Made by a program: the position numbers and the translations under genes. Shown one piece after another: positions 50,128 through 60,325 of a DNA stretch of 64,000 nt. Where the stretch lies: positions 1,550,001-1,614,000 of the forward strand of contig CP079103.1 in NCBI GenBank assembly GCA_019285755.1. The letters run 5' to 3'. Below the pieces are notes generated by a model. That model was not told the origin of the DNA. It saw nothing but the letters and a program-made list of their open reading frames with translations, and ran no database searches. The number at the start of each line of letters is the position of its first letter. Within the stretch, counting starts at the first letter, position 1. The DNA comes from Chitinophaga sp. E66 (GTDB lineage Bacteria > Bacteroidota > Bacteroidia > Chitinophagales > Chitinophagaceae).

Positions 50128-51219
50128 TCAGTTCAGCAGTTCAGCCAGTTTATTTTGCAGCGCCTGGCCACGGAGGTCTTTGGCCACGATCACGCCTTCC
50201 GGGCTAACCAGGAAGGTAGAGGGGATCGCCTGGATACCATATTCCTGGGCTACGACGTTGCGGAAGCCTTTAAGGTCCGACAGCTGGATCCAGGGCATGC
50301 CGTCTTCAGCAATGGCCTTTTTCCATTTTGTGCCGTCGTCATCCAGGGAAACGCCAACTACGGTGAAATTCTTGTCCTTGTAAGCATTAAATGCCTTCAG
50401 CACATTCGGGTTCTCCGCACGGCAAGGGCCGCACCAGGATGCCCAGAAGTCGAGCAGCACATATTTGCCTTTGAATTGGGAGAACTTCACGTCATTACCT
50501 TCGGTATCAGGGAGGGTAAAGTCGATAAAGGGCTCGCCAACGGCGCTCTTCTTCAGTGTGGCGATACGTTTGCCGACGCGGCCTCCGGGAGCGGTCTTTT
50601 GTGCCACGGGATCCAGGAGTTTATAAAGGCTGTCCAGCGTCTTGTATTCGCCCATCACGGCCATATCTGCCAGGAGCGACACTGACACGGGGCTTTTCGG
50701 ATGGCCGGCGATATAACCTACCGTCAGTTTCCTGCGTTGTTGCCTCAGTTCCATGGATTTTCCTTCCAGCACGGCCATGGCCGAGTCGTTGTCTTTGATC
50801 TCATTGTAATTTGGCATACAATTTCTCCATCTCATCGTTAATGCCTTTCTCCGTTTCCTGGTAAGCTACGTATTCGTCGTGGCTCGCGGAGCCCGTCACT
50901 TTGAGATTGGACAGGAGTCTGCATGGCCGGAAATTTTTATGTCCGAAGGTTCCAGGAACAGCTCGATGTAACGGGTGGGGAACATCAGGTAAACTTTCTC
51001 CGGTTCGGATACCGTGCCGGTCCAGGAGAACTTACCGTCTTTTACGGCTACCGTGTCCGTTTTGGCGGAGTCGGCCACGGGCAGGGAGATGTAAAGGACG
51101 GAGTCTTTCAGGCCGGTAATTTCGGCCGTAATGGTAGCCTTTTGCTTGGCGGCCGGTCCGCCGCAGGCGTAAAAGGCGGCAGCGGCCAGTAAGCAGGGAA
51201 TGGTGCGTTTCATATACAT
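50128..51219 (-). CDS. TlpA-like thioredoxin lipoprotein with DUF4369 domain, frameshifted (locus 3)
   Basis: Lipoprotein leader MKRTIPCLLAAAAFYACGG. DUF4369 domain: ATITAEITGLKDSVLYISLP, VAVKDGKFSWTGTVSEPEKV, YIELFLEPSDIKISGHADS. A break near 50900-50850 leads to the helical part (MELRQQRRKLTVGYIAGHPKSPVSVSLL) and the thioredoxin domain: FIDFTLPDTEGNDVKFSQFK, VLLDFWASWCGPCRAENPNV, FTVVGVSLDDDGTKWKKAI, YGIQAIPSTFLVSPEGVIVA. Motif WCGPC and the cis-Pro loop IPSTFL are intact. About 364 residues. It lies 20 nt after the SusD gene and 29 nt before the second TlpA-like gene. Confidence 0.85.
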
Positions 51220-51239
51220 GTCGATTGGTTTTGTGCGGG

Positions 51240-52705
51240 TTAATTTTTAGGCAGCTCCAGGACCACGCGCGGGTCAGTAGGCTGGATGGTAAAGGCAGTG
51301 CCGTTAAAGTCTGCCGCGATGCGCGTCATGGGCAGGCCGTTACGGAAATAGTCGAAGCTGTTATGCCCTTCGAATGCCAGTTCAATCCTTCTCTCCTTCA
51401 AAACAGCCGCCATCACGTTCTGAGCAGCCAGGTTGTCGATTTCCGCGGCGGGGAGGCCTGCGCGGGTATGTATCGCTTTCAGGTTTTCTTTCGCTTGTGC
51501 GGTGTTACCCAGTTTGGCATAGGCTTCGGCTTTGTTCAGGTACAACTCCGCCAACCGGAAATAAATATACGGCGCGCGGGTCAGCCATGCTTCAGGGAGC
51601 ACCAGGAATTTAGTGGTTTCCACGAAATTGGAATTCGTATTGAGCTGGATGAAGTTGCTGCGGAGGTCTGCTGGCGCCAGGAGGCTCTTGAACTCATTGG
51701 AGGGCAGGAAGGTCGCGCCAACGCCGTAGATGGGTTCAAAATGATACATCTCTCCAAGTGAGCTACCGCCACGGGAATAGTCATAAGCGAAGATGAACTC
51801 TTTGTTGGAAGCGCCGTTAGCGCGGCCAAGGTCGCCGAATTCATCGCCGGCAAACATCTTCACATAAGCGTCTCCCTGCAGCAGGGCGTATTTGGAACCG
51901 GTGCGGGTCAGCACGCTGTCGGCGTAATCGATGGCTTTTTGGTTGGCCGCCGCGTCAGGGTTGGCGATGCTGCCGCCCATATACAGGTACACGCGGGAGA
52001 GCGCCGCCCATGCCGCCGCCGTGCTGGCGAACCCGTTGTTCTTGGTAACGGAAGCTTTCATGAGCGTGGAAGCCGCCAACAAGTCGGAGATGATCAGGTC
52101 ATACGCCTGCTGAACGGTCCCCGTTCGGGAATGTCCTTGATATCGCTGGTGACTTTCAGGATCACGCCCGGGCTTTGCGCCGGCGTCTGGTAATAGGGCT
52201 TGCCGTATACCCGGATGAGGCTGAAATACACGAGTGCGCGGATGAAGTGGTTCTCGCCTTTGGCATAGAGGAACCGGTTCTTCTCGGCGTCGGTGAGAGG
52301 AGTAAGTGGTCTTTTCCAGCGCCGCGATCCCTTCCAGCGTGGTGTTCACGCTCACGATGATCTGGTAAGCATTACGGTAAAAATCGGAGCTGTTGCCCTG
52401 GGTGGGACTGTTGCTGTTCCGGAAGAAGAACGCGTCCGTATTTTTATCCGGGAGCCCCAGGTTTGCAGCGTCACGTTGTTGCCGCGGCTTTCGGCGAAGT
52501 CGTGCATGGGCACGTCGTAGTTGTTGAAGCCGCTGCCCTGCAGGAGGGTATAGTTGCCGACGGTCGTTTCTTCGATCCCGGTCAGCGAAGCCAGTTCGCC
52601 TTCCTTGTCGATCTTGGTGAGGGGCCGGATGCTGTCGATCTGCTTGTTGCAGGCGGTCGCCATCAGGCCTGCGAATATAAGTGTGGTAATGTGTTTCATG
52701 TTCAT
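51240..52705 (-). CDS. SusD/RagB-like lipoprotein (locus 3), frameshifted
   Basis: Leader MKHITTLIFAGLMATACNKQ with lipobox. Recovered segments: MHDFAESRGNNVTLQTWG, DAFFFRNSNSPTQGNSSDFY, YAKGENHFIRALVYFSLIRV, AAWAALSRVYLYMGGSIANP, YIYFRLAELYLNKAEAYAKLGNTAQA and LKERRIELAFEGHNSFDYFRNGLPM. Breaks near 52455, 52310 and 52120. About 488 residues. The gene order SusC-SusD-TlpA-TlpA differs from locus 1, which carries glycoside hydrolases, so the substrate class may not be a simple glycan. Confidence 0.86.
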
Positions 52706-52722
52706 TTGTTAATGCCCGTTAA

Positions 52723-55700
52723 TTAAAACCCAAGTTGCAGCCCGAATACAAAGCGGCGGGGATGCCGATCCCTGAGCCGATGGAGCCGCCGAAATTCTGC
52801 GCTTGTCCAACTGAAGGACCTTCAGGGTCAGAGGATACGAGATCCTTGGAATAGAGTGTATAAAGGTTGTCGCCGCTTACGTAGAAGTGAGCCTGTGAAA
52901 TGCGGAGTGCCTTCAGTACCGCTTGCGGCAGGTCGTAACCCAGGCGTACGCTGCGGAGGCGGGCGTGGCTACCATCGTGGATGTACTTGTCGGAACCGAA
53001 GTAATCGGTATTAGCGTGTGTATAAAGTTCCGGTTCGGTAGCGTCGGTCTGACCGGGGTGCGTCCACATTCGCTGCGACGGCAGGAAGGCGATCTGGTTG
53101 TAGCTGGTCAGGTTACCGCCTTGCATTTGCTCAGCGAGGCCGTCAGTTATTTTGTACCCGACTGCGTAGGTGATCAGGACATCCAGCGAGAAGTTCTTAT
53201 ACGAGAACGTATTGGTAAGGCCGCCGAAGAATTTCGGCTGGAAGTTCCCGATATGCTGGAACTGGCGCGGGTCTGCCGAGGCGCCCACTTCTGCCATGGA
53301 ATTCACGTAAGTAACGCCGGTCTTGTTCCTTTTTCGTCGAAGATTTGTTTTCGAATCGGGGCTTGCCGGTCTCGGGATCTACGCCGGCAAAAGGAACGGC
53401 TTTGAGTGAGTTGATATCGTCACCAGGGAAGAGGTAAAACGCATTGGCGTTATAGAAGCCCTGGCGAAGGGAGTCGTTCGCTACGCTGATGATCTGGTTC
53501 TTGTTGAAGCTGATGTTGAAGGAAGTCGTCCAACGGAAGTTTTTACCCACGATGTTATCGGAGTTCACAAGGATCTCAAAGCCCTTGTTTTGCACCACGG
53601 CCACGTTCTGCCATTGTGTGGGGAAGCCGGCTACGGCGTCGAGGGTTACTTTCTGGAGGAGGTCTTCGGAGCGGCGTTGGTAGTAATCGAGGCTGGCCGT
53701 TACACGGTTGAAGAGGCCAAAATCTACGCCGGCGCTGTAGGTTTTAGTGATTTCCCATTGCAGGTCAGGGTTGGCGAGCACGGAGATTGTTGCGCCGGGT
53801 TGGTCCTGGTAGGTGTACCTGGGATCATAGAGCGTGCGGGTGAGGAAGTTGTCGCCCAGTTGGGAGCCGCTGGTACCGTAGTTTGTGCGCAGTTTCAGGT
53901 TGGTCATCCAGGGAGCGACTTCGCGAAGCGTTCGTTGCTCACCACCCAGGCTCCACCTATGGAGTAGAAGGTGCCATATCGTTTATCCCTACCGAAGCTG
54001 CTGGAAGCGTCGGTACGCAGTGAGGCGCTGAAGCTGAAACGTTCGTCGTAGGTGTATCCTGCTTCGCCGAAGGCCGAGAACACCGCCCGGTCTTCCTTGC
54101 CGCCTTCGATGTTACCGTTCTTGGTGGTGGGGATGCCGTAGATGGAGTAGTCGTAGCGCCCGCCTACCTGGCGGCCCAACGATATTACGGGGTATCCGCC
54201 CGTACATTGTTCACGTTCACGAGGATATTCTCCAGTTTGGTGCGACCGTACTCGGTGGCTGCCAGGGCACGGATGCTATGGAGGCCGATGGTTTTACGGA
54301 AGTTCAGCTGGTTGGATGTCAGGAAATTGAACAGCTGGTTGGTATTGGTGCCAAGGAAGCCCTTTGAGGACGTAGCCGTGCCGGAACCTGCGTAGCTTCG
54401 CGCATCCACATAACGTTCGTCTTTCGTGTAGTTCAGGTTGCCGGCGTTGGTGGATGAGAAGCTCAGCCATTCGGTGATCTTATAATCCGCCTTGATGGAA
54501 CCGGAAAGCCGGTTGGCTTTAGGGTGTATATAATTGTATTGATTCTCGAACAGGGGTTCTCCGCATTGCGCATCGCCCCGTTCATTTTATAACGGAGGAA
54601 GGGTTTCAGCGAACCGTCAGCGTTGTATGGGTTCACCCAGGGGTTCATTCCATAAAGGAAAGTCCCGGAGTTGGAGTTTTCCCGTTCGCCGCTGTCGAAG
54701 ATGCCGTTAAGCGAAATATTGGTAGTCAGGCGGGAGGAGAGGCGGGTTTCCAGGTTGATGCGGAAGTTGCCCCGCTTCAGGCTGTTCTGAACGCCGGTAG
54801 ATTGTTCGTCGTAGTATGAGCCGCCGATGTAATACCGGGAGGATTCATTGCCTCCGCGCGCGGATACATTTACTTCTTTCACGTTGCTCGTCAGGAAGGC
54901 ATATTTCTGCCAGTCGTAACTGTTCTGCACATCGGAGAGCGCCGGCAGGCGGTTATCCAGGTAGGCCTGCTGCGTAGGGTAGGTAGGAGAGAGGGTAGCG
55001 TTATTGATACGGTAGTCTTCCGTGAAGTATCTTTTTGGAGGTCGTACAGCTCTTCCGCGTTATAGAAGCGGATGGAGCCGCGGTTGGGTTTATTAATACC
55101 ATATCTCACTTCTGCGCGTACCTGGGCTTTCCCGGCCTGACCTTTCTTTGTATTCACGACGATCACGCCCGCCGCTGCGCGGGATCCGTAAATGGCGGTA
55201 GCCGCTGCGTCTTTCAGGATGGTGATGTTGTCGATATCCTGCACGTTCACCAGTTCCTTAAGGTTCTGGTTGGGCATGATGACGCCGTCCAGTACCAGGA
55301 GGGGGCCGTAGTTTTGTGTGGGCATCACGAATTCATTCACCTGGTCCACACCCACGCCCACCACGCTGCTCTGGCCGCGGACGAAGATCTGGCCGCCGGC
55401 GCTGGTAGGGTCGCCCGCACCTTGTTCGGAGATATAGAGGCCAGTGGCGCGCCCTTTCAGGAGGGATACGGGGTCGGAGGTGGTGATGCCTTTGCGGAGC
55501 ACGTCGCCGCTGATCTTCTGCACCGCGCCGGTGAGCTCGCCTGTTTTCTTGGCAGAGTAGCCGGTGATGATGAGCTCATCCAGCTTGGCGGAAGAAACCG
55601 TCAACTGGATGTTTACCGCGCGGCCGGCGGTGGCTTTAACTTTCCGGGATTCAAACCCGATGAAGGAGACGTCCAGCACCACGTCGTTATTGTCCGTTTC

Positions 55701-56237
55701 CAGTTCAAATTCGCCGTTGGCGTTCGTGATGGTGGCTTTGGACGTACCGCTGATCTGCACGGTAGCGCCGGGCAGGGGCTGGTTGTTGGCCGCATCGCGC
55801 ACCGTTCCGCGGATTTTCTGCGGCGGTAACGGCTGGGCTGTCGTCCAGGGCGCAGACTTGCGCAACACGATGGTTTTGCTGACAATGGTCCAGGCCAGCT
55901 GCCGGCCTTTCAGGCAGGCGTCGAGCGCTTCTTCGAGCGTGGCGTTCTTCACGGCGATAGACACCATTGTACCAGCCGCGAGCGTGCCTTCTTCGTACCA
56001 TACCTGGTAGCCGCTCTGGCGTTCGATCTCATCGAGCACCCGCTCGATGGGCGCGTTTTCACGCATGATGGAGATCTTTTGTGCGGTGGCCGCCGCGCTG
56101 ACGTGCATGACGCCTAACAAAAGAAAGATGATGGAGAGCTTCACGGTGAATAAACTTTTTGTGAACGGGCTCCGCCCAATTTTGGTTGATAGGCATAGCT
56201 TGCCCTGCCCCTTTAGGCAAAAGGAAGTCGAGAACAT
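52723..56237 (-). CDS. SusC/RagA-like TonB-dependent transporter with STN domain (locus 3)
   Basis: Leader ...TVKLSIIFLLLGVMHVSAAATA. STN domain ISIMRENAPIERVLDEIERQSGYQVWYEEG (residues about 53-125), carboxypeptidase-regulatory domain (IRGTVRDAANNQPLPGATVQ), signalling box LDELIITGYSAKKTGELTGA, plug with LLKGRATGLYISEQGAGDP and ITILKDAAATAIYGSRAAAG, then the barrel (ISFNKNQIISVAND, FSLDVLITYAVGYKITDG). The last break near 52755 hides the true end FVFGLQLGF, stop 52723. Other breaks near 55030, 54560, 54190, 53920 and 53330. About 1170 residues. It probably signals to the FecR gene 166 nt upstream. Confidence 0.87.
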
Positions 56238-56403
56238 AAGAATTGGTTGATTAAAGATTTAACAATGTCCTTTTAGAATGGTGTACGACTGGTTGATTCC
56301 TGTTTGCGATCTGTTTTTTTAAATTTACAATGTTAGTTTCTATCTGTGATCAGGTTGAACGCCTCATGTCATGAAGCTGTCTGCTCGATGTATGCTATGG
56401 TCT

Positions 56404-57546
56404 TTAAGGCAATACAATGATCTTCTTTCCTTCCTGGCGGAAATGCAGGTTGCTGGCCAGCAGTACCGATAAGGTCTCCGAGAGGCTGTAGGTCCGCGAT
56501 ACCTTACCGGTAAACCGGCGATGGGTAACGGGCCCTTCATACACGATCTCTACGTCGTACCAGCGCCCGATCTCCCTCAGGATCACGGCGATGTCTGCAT
56601 TGCGGAACGCGAACACCCCTTCTTTCCAGGCGATAGCCTGGGCCACGTCAGGGTCGTTGGTCACGCGGATGCCTGTGCCATGGGCAATTGTTGCCACCTG
56701 CCCGGGCCGCATGATCTCGTTCTTCCGTCGGCAGACACGATGCGCACGCTGCCTTCCAGCAGCGCCGCCTGGATACCGGGCTCGTCATGGTACGCCTTTA
56801 GGTTAAAATGCGTGCCCAGCACTTCTACTTTCATGCCGGCGGTCTGTACCACGAAAGGCTGCGCCGCATTGGCCGCCACTTCGAAATATGCTTCTCCTTC
56901 CAGCTGCACGACCCTTTGTGAGTCGACGAATGCCGAAGGGAACTCCAGCTTGCTGGCGGCATTGAGCCAGACTTTGGTGCCGTCATGGAGTACAAGCCGG
57001 TACTGTCCGCCCCGGGGAACGTTCAGCTTATTCACGACTGGCCGGCCGCCATGATCCGCTTCATACACGAGCATGGATTCTTCTTTACTTACGGTTGACC
57101 CGCCCTGTTGGGTGAGTGTACCGTCTTCACTGGCGCTCAGGTCTACCACCGTGCCGTTGCCCAGGGTGAGCGTGGCGCGGTTGCCCGGCGGGGAGGAGTG
57201 GTCATGGCGGTCTCAGCCGGCGCAATGTCTTTATCGCCGGATTTGCGCAGCAAGTAGCTCCCGCCTGCCAGGATCAGCAGTAGGGCGGCAGCCGCTGCGG
57301 GCAGCCATTTCCTTCTCGCGGACCGGATTACGGCTGGCGGCTGGCGCTCGGCTGAGATCTGTTCCTGCATCCGCCGTAAAATACGGGCCCGGGTGTCTTC
57401 GAGCGATGTCGGTTGTTCGGTGGTTACGATTTCCGTGTCGCCTGCGTTCACCTGGTCGTACCAGGCATGCAAAGCCGCCGCTTCCTCGGCGGTGGCAGTG
57501 CCGTCCGGTATTTCCCGGCCAGTATTTTGACCTGTTCTGTATTCAT
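56404..57546 (-). CDS. FecR-family anti-sigma factor (locus 3), frameshifted
   Basis: From ATG 57546: MNTEQVKILAGKYRTG, then TATAEEAAALHAWYDQVNAG after a break near 57500. Membrane helix KWLPAAAAALLLILAGGSYLL. FecR domain: KLNVPRGGQYRLVLHDGTKVW, LNAASKLEFPSAFV, GEAYFEVAANAAQPFVVQTA, VEVLGTHFNLKAYHDEPG. After a break near 56720 the C-terminal domain: AIAWKEGVFAFRNADIAVIL, EIGRWYDVEIVYEGPV, LLASNLHFRQEGKKIIVLP. Another break near 57185. About 381 residues. It controls the sigma factor encoded 98 nt upstream. Confidence 0.86.
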
Positions 57547-57644
57547 TACGTGTATAAGTTAAACCAGAGTGGGGGCCCCTGTAATTATAATAGAGCATCC
57601 CCAAAAGCGTTTGTACGCAAAAAGGAGAAAAAACTTTTCCGGGG

Positions 57645-58207
57645 TTATTTCAGCAGGATAAAAAGCAATGCCACCGCCAGGGATTCCCTGCGCTTGCGCA
57701 TGATTTGCATGACATGGGTTACGTAGCCTTCTGCGGTACGGAGAGAAACCCCAGCTCGCTGGCTACCTCGTCCAGCGGCCGGTCCAGCAGCTTATGCTGG
57801 AGAAAAACCACCCGGTGCCTGGCCGGGAGCTCATTGGCGAATTTGTTCAGGATATCGAGTAACTGCCGGTTATCAACGTCGAATACCGGGGAGGTCTCGG
57901 CCGTAACTGCCTTCAGCTTCCCGGTACGCTCCGCGTCCCGCTGCTCGTTGGCAAAATGCCGGTAAACGGCATAGCGGACCATCGCGGCCAGGTAAAATGG
58001 TAAGGATTGTATGGAAAGGGAAGCGCGCTTGTGCCAAAGGGTCAGGAATACCTGCTGCACGATCTCTTCGGCGTCCTGCGCGGATTGCAACCGCTTGTGC
58101 GCCATGAAGTAAAGCCGCTCCCAATACTGGTTGTAGATCTCCGTAAAGGCAGCCTCATCCCCATCCTTTAATGATTTCAATAAAGCTATATCGTTGATTT
58201 CGCTCAT
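57645..58207 (-). CDS. ECF sigma-70 factor (locus 3), one frameshift
   Basis: MSEINDIALLKSLKDGDEAAFTEIYNQYWE (start 58207; 58222 also in frame). Region 2: LYFMAHKRLQSAQDAEEIVQQVFLTLWHKR. Region 4: LPARHRVVFLQHKLLDRPLDEVASELGVSLRTAEGYVTHVMQIMRKRR, the last part read in the next frame after a break near 57750. The repaired stop is at 57645, with a hydrophobic end SLAVALLFILLK as in other FecI-like factors. About 188 residues. It is divergent from the sigma gene of locus 4, with 163 nt between their starts. Confidence 0.87.
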
Positions 58208-58370
58208 ATATGTCATAGACAACTGCCCGTATAAATTTACAAAAAGGGGCGAAAAGAAAAATAGAAATGTCCCAGCGCCTCATTTCCGAAAAAAATAAAA
58301 AGAATCAAAAAAATCTAATAACTTGATCCGCACATCATACTGATATTGTCGCCTTTATAAACCACTGTAC

Positions 58371-58943
58371 TTGGAAAACAAACGATTGTCCGAAATATCC
58401 AAACGGATCGAAAACGACGATGAGGCTGCTTTCAGGAGATTTACGATCTGTTTTATTTCGACCTGACCGCATTTTCCCGCCAGATCATCGCGGACGAGCC
58501 GGCTGCGGAAGACGTGGTGGAAAACGTGTTCATCCGCCTGTGGCAGAACCGTAAGACCCTCGGCAATATCAATAACCTCTCCGCGTACCTTTACACCGCC
58601 GCCAAATACGCTTCCATTAATTACTTAAAGTCACGTAAGAACGTCAGTGAAGTGTCCTCGATGAGCTAGACGATCCCGGCGTTTATTCCTTCGCCACCCC
58701 GAATCATCCATGATCGGGAAGGAAGAAGTCCTCACCATCGAGAACGCCATTAACCAGCTGCCGCCCAAATCCAAACTGGTATTCTACCTCGTTAAGGAGA
58801 AAGGCCTCAACTGCCGGGAGGTCGCCAAGATCCTCAACTCTTCCGTCCGCACCGTCGAAACCCAGCTCTACCATTCCCTCAAGAAAATCGCCGCCATCCT
58901 CGAAGAAAGCCAGGTCATCCTCCCCAGGCGCAGCAGCAGGTAA
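58371..58943 (+). CDS. ECF sigma-70 factor (locus 4), two frameshifts
   Basis: Begins at TTG 58371 as LENKRLSEISKRIENDDEAA; a missing G near 58434 restores REIYDLFYFDLTAFSRQIIA. Region 2: AAEDVVENVFIRLWQNRKTL and LSAYLYTAAKYASINYLKSRK. After a break near 58655, region 4: ENAINQLPPKSKLVFYLVKE, GLNCREVAKILNSSVRTVETQLYHSLKKIA. About 191 residues. Divergent from the locus 3 sigma gene. Confidence 0.82.
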
Positions 58944-59068
58944 GCCGTCAAGCTCCTTCCAATCAACGACTTTTGCACTATTTCCGGTATCCCCGGAATT
59001 TTTTTGGCGGAACTACGTAGTCCGGGCATTTTCGTTGTCATATAGGAGAAGAATTATATCGCAAGTCC

Positions 59069-60150
59069 ATGCAAAGAAGCCGTTTACTTGAATTGCTCGC
59101 AAAGAAGAAGTCAGGGGCATATCGCTCAAGGAACAATTTGAGTTGTCTAAATGGCTGCAGGACAATGAGGACGACCGGGCCCTGGCCAGTCAGATCGACG
59201 AGCTCTTCGGCCTGGAATTCGGCCCGGGGCGGACGGATGAGGAATTGAAATCAAAGGAGAAAAGCTGGGAGCGCATCATGAAATCCCGGGACGCGGACGG
59301 CGGCGGCGGACAGCCCCAGCCGAACAAACCCCGGATTTTTACCTGGCGGCGCTTTATACCGCTTTCCGTCGCCTCCGTGTTGGTGCTTTGTGTAGGCGGC
59401 AGTTATTACTGGATGTCGGCCCGTAAAGCCGTACAGGCCAGCGAGAATATCGTAGGCACAGAGAAAGGCTCACGCTCCAAACTGACACTGCCCGACGGGT
59501 CGCGCGTATGGCTCAACGGCGACAGCCGAATCACCTACGGCGCCAGCTTCGGTAAAAACGACCGCGAGCTCACCCTCATCGGCGAAGCGTATTTCGACGT
59601 GGCCAAAGACCCCAGCCGCCCCATGATCATCAAAACGGCCACCGTTACCATCAGGGTGCTGGGAACCGCCTTCAACGTAAGGGCCTATCCGGACGAGAAA
59701 ACAACGGCCACCACCCTGGTACAGGGTAAAGTACAGGTGTCCGTGAACCATAAAGAACAGTTGAGCTATGTTTTATCACCAGATGAAAAACTGATCGTAC
59801 AAAATGAATCCGGCCTCCCGGAATCCGACAGCGAACAACAAAGAAAAGTAGAAACGGTACTAGAGAACATAACCAAAATCAAGATAGTAAGAACAGACTC
59901 CATTCCTTCCGAAGCACAGTGGACACGAAACAAACTCGTATTCGTGAACCAACCCCTGCATGAAGTGGCCAACATTTTATCGCGGTGGTATGGCGTGAGC
60001 GTTATTGTGGAAGGAGACGACGACATGAAAGCCCGCCAATACACGGGAATATTTGAAAACCAAAGTATCCAAAGCGTTATGGAATCATTACAGGTCGCCG
60101 GCAGTTTCAGTTTCAAAATGAAGAACGACACAATTTTGATAGTGCCTTAA
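59069..60150 (+). CDS. FecR-family anti-sigma factor (locus 4), one frameshift near the start
   Basis: ATG 59069 reads MQRSRLLELLAKKK; restoring one base near 59110 continues RGISLKEQFELSKWLQDNED. Membrane helix FIPLSVASVLVLCVGGSYYW. FecR core SKLTLPDGSRVWLNGDSRITY, GEAYFDVAKDPSRPMIIKTA, RVLGTAFNVRAYPDEKTTAT. C-terminal domain KLVFVNQPLHEVANILSRWY, YTGIFENQSIQSVMESLQVA, ILIVP. About 360 residues. The longest of the FecR genes in an uninterrupted frame, so most of it can be trusted as is. Confidence 0.9.
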
Positions 60151-60325
60151 AACCAAAATTCGCATCGCATATGATAAGTTAACGATCCCTGATTTTGTAC
60201 TGAAATCAGCGGGCCCCCACGTGCCCTGCTGTAAACAATGACAAATTTTTCGGCAAAGAAATGCCGGTTGATGTTCAACTGAATTCTAAGTTATGACTAA
60301 CACGTACTGCTATAGCCGAGGCTAT

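Noticed and set aside
56238..56403. Antisense RNA unit in locus 3 like that of loci 1 and 2
   Set aside because: A T8 run exists at 56313-56320 but no strong stem precedes it, and the sequence at the susC start (TAAGAATTGG) does not fit TAnnTTTG.
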